A stretch of 9,437 nt of DNA, from assembly GCA_020252865.1 (NCBI GenBank), contig JADCCH010000044.1, forward strand, positions 1-9,437, given 5' to 3'. Shown here one piece after another: positions 5,731 through 9,437 of this stretch (its first letter is position 1; each line of letters starts with the position of its first letter). The translations under genes were made by a program, and so were the position numbers. The stretch is from Methylobacterium sp. (GTDB taxonomy: Bacteria > Pseudomonadota > Alphaproteobacteria > Rhizobiales > Beijerinckiaceae). Below the pieces are notes generated by a model. It searched no databases, was not told the DNA's origin, and saw only the letters and a list, made by a program, of their open reading frames with translations.

Positions 5731-7176
5731 TCACGCATCATGCTCGTCATCATCCAGGCCGCCGAGATTGCCGAGACCATGACGGCGCATCTTCGCATAG
5801 AAGCTCTGGCGGCTCAGACCGAGCATCTGCGCGGCGGCGGCACGATTATCGCCCGATCGCTTCAGCGCCGCCTCGATGCAGAGCTTCTCGATGATGTCGG
5901 CGGATTCGCGCACCATATCCTTCAACGAAACACGGCCAACAAGCTCCGTCACCTGATCCACGGAAGTGTAGGGATTCGGCTCGCGCATCGCGGCCGCAGG
6001 CTGCAGCAGGGCCCGGGACATCAGAAGGCCATAGATCTGCGATTGGCCCGAAAGGGTCGAGACCGCCGTGACCTCGATATCCTCGGAGCCGCCAAAGGAC
6101 CCACGCAAGATGGTCGGGAAGCTGCGCACGCTCTGGCTTTCCCGCAGCCGCGCCATCAGCAATTCCATATCCACGCCCGGCCGCCCCAGCCACTTGCCGA
6201 TTGCCTGCCCGAGGATCTGCTCCTTGGAGGCGAGATGCACCAGTTCAACGAAGGCCTGGTTGGCTTCGGTGACGCGCCATTCCTCGTCGATCACCACGAA
6301 GGCGAGCGGGAAATGCTCCACGACGCGCGCGACATCCTGTGCCGTACCAGTGGCCTGCGCCGCATGGGCGCTCTCCGCCGGCAGCATCTGCAGCAGGAAG
6401 GAGACTTCCTGCTCCTGCCGGAACACCGCCACGCTGACGGCGAAGGCGGCGCCGGAAGCGGCAAGCCGCGCCTCGATATTCGGCACCGTGCCCGTGCGGC
6501 GCGCAGTCTTCAGCGCCGATTCGAGGAGTTGCCCGCTGTCATAATCGAAGCACGAGAGCACGGTACGGTTCACGAGCCGATCGGATACGGGTGCCAGTTG
6601 CTGGATCGCCGCCGGATTGGCGTCGGTGATGCGAAGTGTCGCGCCATCCACGATCAGGACCGGATCGGTCGTCACGTGGAAGAGCATGCGATACCGGGTT
6701 TCCGCTGCGCGATAGCGGGTATAGTCGCGCTCGAGAACGTCCTGCGTTTCGACAAGCTTGCGCTGCAGCGCCGAAAGCCGCCGCAAATCCCGCCCCACCG
6801 CGATGATTCGGCCCGTGCGCCCAAGCGCGACCGCCGAATAGCGGATCGGAAGATCAATCCCCTTGTCAGTCGGATGATTGATCTCGCGAGCCTGGGTGGG
6901 ACTGCCCTTGAGCGCCCGGCCGATGAGATCCTCGACCTTCGCGCGGCTCTCCGGCGTGACGATCTCGATCCAGGCCCGACCGCGCCAGCGCTGCCCCACT
7001 TCCCGCGCCAATTCGCTGTCGTTGGTCACCACATCGTGGATCACGCCGGAGCCATCCACCACGATGGCAATGTCAGACAGGGAGGCGACCAGCCGTTCCG
7101 CTGAATCAGGGGTGACGTCCCCGGCCCATTCGGGAATGCCGCCAGAACCATTTTGAACCGAGACCTGATCTTCCAT
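5731..7176 (-). CDS. ppsR: PpsR/CrtJ transcriptional repressor of photosynthesis genes
   Basis: 481-residue repressor that binds TGT-N12-ACA boxes and represses bch, crt and light-harvesting genes under oxygen. Three PAS-like regions are visible: about 20-135 (LSDIAIVVDGSGVIHDVV), about 155-265 (FHVTTDPVLIVDGATLRITD) and about 280-390 (PLAFVVIDEEWRVTEANQAF). The linker between the first two (about 133-163, LSALQRKLVETQDVLERDY) looks like the coiled-coil Q-linker. The C-terminus carries a Fis-type helix-turn-helix, EAALKRSGDNRAAAAQMLGL SRQSFYAKMRRHG at about 436-466. Only two cysteines exist: Cys209, and Cys433 next to the HTH (KLCIEAAL), the counterpart of the redox-active CrtJ Cys420/PpsR Cys424. 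The second redox cysteine of Rhodobacter (249/251) aligns with a non-Cys position near 260. It is downstream of ppaA, 137 bp apart, on the same strand. No PpsR box precedes it, so autorepression is not evident. The Shine-Dalgarno is weak (AAGAG). Confidence 0.97.
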   Translation of the reverse strand: MEDQVSVQNGSGGIPEWAGDVTPDSAERLVASLSDIAIVVDGSGVIHDVVTNDSELAREVGQRWRGRAWIEIVTPESRAKVEDLIGRALKGSPTQAREINHPTDKGIDLPIRYSAVALGRTGRIIAVGRDLRRLSALQRKLVETQDVLERDYTRYRAAETRYRMLFHVTTDPVLIVDGATLRITDANPAAIQQLAPVSDRLVNRTVLSCFDYDSGQLLESALKTARRTGTVPNIEARLAASGAAFAVSVAVFRQEQEVSFLLQMLPAESAHAAQATGTAQDVARVVEHFPLAFVVIDEEWRVTEANQAFVELVHLASKEQILGQAIGKWLGRPGVDMELLMARLRESQSVRSFPTILRGSFGGSEDIEVTAVSTLSGQSQIYGLLMSRALLQPAAAMREPNPYTSVDQVTELVGRVSLKDMVRESADIIEKLCIEAALKRSGDNRAAAAQMLGLSRQSFYAKMRRHGLGNLGGLDDDEHDA

Positions 7177-7313
7177 TGCTCTTGTGCTCGTTGGGGTCTT
7201 GGGCGGACAGCATCATGTTTCGTGAGTCGGCCTTGGCAGTCGTTATAAACAAGGCCCGTGCCATACAAGACCGGATCAATGCCGGAGCGATATTCGCCAC
7301 CATCGAGCCGGGT
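7177..7313 (-). promoter_or_regulatory. ppaA-ppsR intergenic region with candidate ppsR promoter
   Basis: This 137-bp gap separates the ppaA stop from the ppsR start. The minus strand carries TATAAC (7247-7242) as a fair -10 and TCTTGT (7270-7265) 17 nt upstream as a poor -35. No TGT-N12-ACA box and no convincing terminator hairpin were found. ppsR may be expressed both from here and by read-through from ppaA. Confidence 0.35.
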
Positions 7314-8228
7314 TCAGGCCACGGCAGCCGGTATCAAACGGTCGAGAGCCTCCGAAAGTTCCGCGAAAGGCAACGGTGCGAGGTCGGCGCCAAGCGCCAG
7401 AGCAACCCCCGGACGACCCGCAAAACGCGCACCGCCGAGCAGGACCCTAACCCTCGGTTCGCAGGAAGCCTGCCTGATCCGGATGATCAATCCGGCCGCA
7501 CGATCCTCGTCCTCGGCACATTGGGTGGAGAGGCCAACCACATCGTAGCGCTGCTCGCCCACGCGGCAAAGCAGGGCCTCTTCGGACAATTGCGATTCAG
7601 TCTGGCAATCCCAGCCCGCCTGCTGGAACCGGATACCGAGCATCTTCAGGCCGAAGCAATGCACCTCGCCCGGCATGGGCACCAGCAACATGCGCCGGGC
7701 AACCAGCGGCAGCGCGTTGGAAGGCGGTGCGAATTCGCGCAGAACACGCTGCAGCGTGACAAGCCCCAGCGAGACCTCAGCGAAGGAAAGACTGTCATCT
7801 TCCCAAGCGCTTCCAAGCTGCAGGGCGGCCTGCGAAAGAAGGCCCGCAATGCGATCATCCAGCAGTCCCGACCGGTGACGCCACAGTGCCAGCCATTCAA
7901 CAGCCCCGCGACCATCGCCCGCCACCAGCATGACCGAGAAGCGTTCCATCTCGACCGGCCCGGGATGCGCAGGAAGACCTTGCGCCGGGTCGGCATGGCT
8001 GCCGGGCGGGTGCGGAATGCCATGCCGGCGCAGCAGCGCGGTGATAACCGAAGCCTCGACCGTACGCTCGATCAGGGCTTGAGACGAGGATACGCGACCG
8101 ACATGAGAACCTTGTCCGGAAGCATAATCCTGCAGCTTTTCGAAACTTGATGCATAGTGGGAGAAAGCGCCTTCGATGCCATCCAGACAATCGGGGCTTT
8201 TCAATCCGTCATCATACCCGCTACCCAT
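7314..8228 (-). CDS. ppaA: PpaA/AerR cobalamin-binding antirepressor
   Basis: 304-residue regulator of the PpaA/AerR family, which binds cobalamin and modulates PpsR/CrtJ DNA binding, relieving repression in low oxygen or light. The middle region resembles the helical cap of B12 photoreceptors: LGSAWEDDSLSFAEVSLGL at about 138-156 with Trp142 and Glu151. The C-terminal B12-binding (SCHIC-type) domain, about 178-300, has PMPGEVHCFGLKMLG with His190 as the likely cobalt ligand, then VVGLSTQC and LLGGARFAG. Start: an upstream in-frame ATG at 8264 is only one or two bases after its AAGGA and would put a PpsR box inside the gene. GGGGGAGGG (8241-8233) stands correctly before the ATG at 8228, which is chosen. 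The N-terminal ~90 residues are family-variable and I see no known domain there. It lies upstream of ppsR and divergent from bchF, as in many purple bacteria. Upstream sites suggest FnrL activation and PpsR repression. Confidence 0.93.
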   Translation of the reverse strand: MGSGYDDGLKSPDCLDGIEGAFSHYASSFEKLQDYASGQGSHVGRVSSSQALIERTVEASVITALLRRHGIPHPPGSHADPAQGLPAHPGPVEMERFSVMLVAGDGRGAVEWLALWRHRSGLLDDRIAGLLSQAALQLGSAWEDDSLSFAEVSLGLVTLQRVLREFAPPSNALPLVARRMLLVPMPGEVHCFGLKMLGIRFQQAGWDCQTESQLSEEALLCRVGEQRYDVVGLSTQCAEDEDRAAGLIIRIRQASCEPRVRVLLGGARFAGRPGVALALGADLAPLPFAELSEALDRLIPAAVA

Positions 8229-8232
8229 CACG

Positions 8233-8241
8233 CCCTCCCCC
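8233..8241 (-). promoter_or_regulatory. Shine-Dalgarno of ppaA
   Basis: GGGGGAGGG on the minus strand lies 4 nt before the ATG at 8228 (with GTG at 8231 directly ahead of it). It decides the ppaA start against the ATG at 8264, whose purine-rich AAGGA is too close to work well. Confidence 0.7.
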
Positions 8242-8245
8242 GAGG

Positions 8246-8263
8246 TGTAATTGGAAATGGACA
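8246..8263. promoter_or_regulatory. PpsR/CrtJ-type operator upstream of ppaA
   Basis: TGTAATTGGAAATGGACA fits TGT-N12-ACA at all six fixed bases. It ends 18 bp upstream of the chosen ppaA ATG, the same distance as the proximal box at dxs. Unlike the other boxes its gene-proximal arm reads ATTACA rather than TTGACA, so it does not supply a -35. It would instead block at or just after the transcription start. No second PpsR box is evident beside it. Confidence 0.6.
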
Positions 8264-8290
8264 TTTCCTTACTGGGCGCAATCGCACACC

Positions 8291-8304
8291 TTGATGCACA
8301 TTAA
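8291..8304. promoter_or_regulatory. FnrL-type binding site
   Basis: TTGATGCACATTAA matches the FNR consensus TTGAT-N4-ATCAA at 9 of 10 positions (T for C in the right arm). FnrL activates photosynthesis genes under low oxygen in Rhodobacter. The centre lies about 70 bp upstream of the ppaA ATG. A class-II (-41.5) arrangement would put the ppaA transcription start near 8256, with the rough -10 TAAGGA at 8271-8266. On the other strand the same geometry puts TATGTC (8325-8330) close to a -10 position for a rightward transcript. Confidence 0.65.
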
Positions 8305-8421
8305 GGAACCCTCGCTTGAGACACTATGTCGCAGACGGAGGTTTTGTCAAAGGGGCTTTCACTGAAGGGCAAAAAGATCACCTTTCCGTCCCCGCCGCAA
8401 TGAAATTCGACACCCGTTACA

Positions 8422-8437
8422 AAAAATGAACATTTTT
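8422..8437. repeat. 16-bp AT-rich palindrome
   Basis: AAAAATG-AA-CATTTTT: perfect 7-bp arms around a 2-bp centre. The loop is too short for a stable RNA hairpin, so a dimeric protein site or bent A-tract DNA is more likely. It matches no regulator motif that I can name. Confidence 0.55.
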
Positions 8438-8467
8438 CTGTGATTTGGAGCGCGATGAATTTCTGAA

Positions 8468-8490
8468 TGCGGCGCGTTGCCGCAATTTTT
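8468..8490 (+). terminator. terminator-like hairpin with T-run (alternatively RegA/PrrA site)
   Basis: TGCGGC-GCGTT-GCCGCA forms a 6-bp GC-rich stem with a 5-nt loop, followed by ATTTTT on the plus strand, the form of an intrinsic terminator for rightward transcription. The inner GCGGC-N5-GCCGC (8469-8483) also fits the GCGNC-Nx-GNCGC pattern recognised by RegA/PrrA response regulators. An outer inverted repeat, TCTGAATG (8462-8469) and CATTCAGA (8491-8498), encloses it. No annotated rightward gene ends here. Confidence 0.45.
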
Positions 8491-8500
8491 CATTCAGACG

Positions 8501-8518
8501 CGCGAATGACGCGAATGA
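8501..8518. repeat. 9-bp tandem direct repeat
   Basis: CGCGAATGA occurs twice in immediate succession between the hairpin and the bchF promoter. Two copies spaced 9 bp could be a head-to-tail recognition site, or chance in this composition. Confidence 0.5.
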
Positions 8519-8625
8519 TCCGGAACCGCTTGGCCGAAATGATCAAAGCGCAACCCGCGAACCCTCGCATAAATCGCGCAACGCCCCGTCCGAAAAATCA
8601 CCGTGACAGCTCACAACAATTTCTG

Positions 8626-8643
8626 TGTCCAGTTTTATTGACA
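8626..8643. promoter_or_regulatory. PpsR/CrtJ-type operator upstream of bchF
   Basis: TGTCCAGTTTTATTGACA fits TGT-N12-ACA exactly. Its right arm includes TTGACA (8639-8644 with the flanking base TTGACAT), a consensus -35 facing bchF, 73 bp upstream of the bchF ATG. No good -10 is seen 16-18 nt further on. A degenerate second arm pair (TCA-N12-ACA, 8598-8615) lies just upstream. PpsR/CrtJ control of the bchF operon is established in Rhodobacter. Confidence 0.75.
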
Positions 8644-8705
8644 TATCGGGAAAGCCGCGCGAAGGTTTGAAAACAAGGTGCAGGCATCGAGCCCGCGCCT
8701 CAGCC

Positions 8706-8711
8706 GGGAGG
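8706..8711 (+). promoter_or_regulatory. Shine-Dalgarno of bchF
   Basis: GGGAGG lies 5 nt before the ATG at 8717 and sets the bchF start there. The longer in-frame option beginning with GTG at 8678 has no comparable site. Confidence 0.65.
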
Positions 8712-8716
8712 GCGGA

Positions 8717-9437
<721 letters not shown>

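Larger units (their letters stand above)
8229..8716. other. divergent ppaA/bchF control region
   Basis: 488 bp without a gene, more AT-rich than its surroundings. In order it holds the ppaA Shine-Dalgarno, a PpsR box (8246-8263), an FNR-type box (8291-8304), an AT-rich palindrome (8422-8437), a GC hairpin followed by a T-run that also matches a RegA/PrrA site (8468-8490), a 9-bp tandem repeat (8501-8518), a PpsR box at the bchF promoter (8626-8643) and the bchF Shine-Dalgarno. No open frame here has a Shine-Dalgarno and a convincing composition. Confidence 0.75.

Noticed and set aside
7242..7313. PpsR autoregulatory box upstream of ppsR
   Set aside because: I checked each TGT in the gap; none is followed by ACA or a one-base variant after 12 nt.
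8345..8362. TGTCAAAGGGGCTTTCAC as a PpsR box
   Set aside because: The right arm reads CAC instead of ACA at the required spacing, and there is no second box or promoter nearby.

Overview
This window is part of an alphaproteobacterial photosynthesis gene cluster, the block that encodes bacteriochlorophyll a synthesis and its control in purple bacteria and aerobic anoxygenic phototrophs. The evidence is the set of recognisable proteins: DXS, TspO, BchP, a Bch2/PucC-type transporter, BchG, PpsR, PpaA/AerR, BchF and the start of BchN. DNA is GC-rich with strong GC codon bias, which leaves long empty antisense reading frames. The bchEJ genes that sit near bchG in Rhodobacter are absent between ppsR and bchG. 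I therefore cannot place the organism below Alphaproteobacteria; a non-Rhodobacter lineage is a guess.

Left to right: positions 1-5636 hold a leftward gene train transcribed bchG > bch2 > bchP > tspO > a 92-residue membrane protein > dxs (dxs runs off the left edge). Junctions are very tight (TGATG, 12 bp, ATGA, ATGA), so the first five genes look like one translationally coupled operon. dxs follows after 110 bp and has its own control region. Next come ppsR (5731-7176) and ppaA (7314-8228), also leftward. A 488-bp intergenic region (8229-8716) separates ppaA from the rightward operon bchF-bchN (bchN cut by the right edge), which normally continues bchB-H-L-M.

The genes form one pathway plus its switch. 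DXS supplies isoprenoid precursor. BchN (with BchL and BchB) reduces the protochlorophyllide ring, BchF hydrates the 3-vinyl group, BchG attaches the C20 tail and BchP reduces that tail to phytyl. PpsR is the oxygen-responsive repressor and PpaA/AerR its cobalamin-binding antagonist. I found PpsR boxes (TGT-N12-ACA or one-mismatch forms) upstream of dxs (two in tandem), bchG (two in tandem), ppaA (one) and bchF (one), but none upstream of ppsR. An FNR-type box lies upstream of ppaA and a RegA/PrrA-like inverted repeat lies in the middle of the divergent region.

The least ordinary features are: a DXS with a natural ~30-residue deletion of the linker that is flexible in other DXS enzymes; a PpsR that keeps the HTH-adjacent cysteine but seems to lack its partner; tspO moved into the bchGP operon with an unrecognised small membrane protein; PpsR boxes whose gene-proximal half spells a -35 hexamer; and a terminator-like hairpin, possibly a small-RNA end, between ppaA and bchF. 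No mobile elements, tRNA or rRNA genes, or CRISPR arrays were seen.
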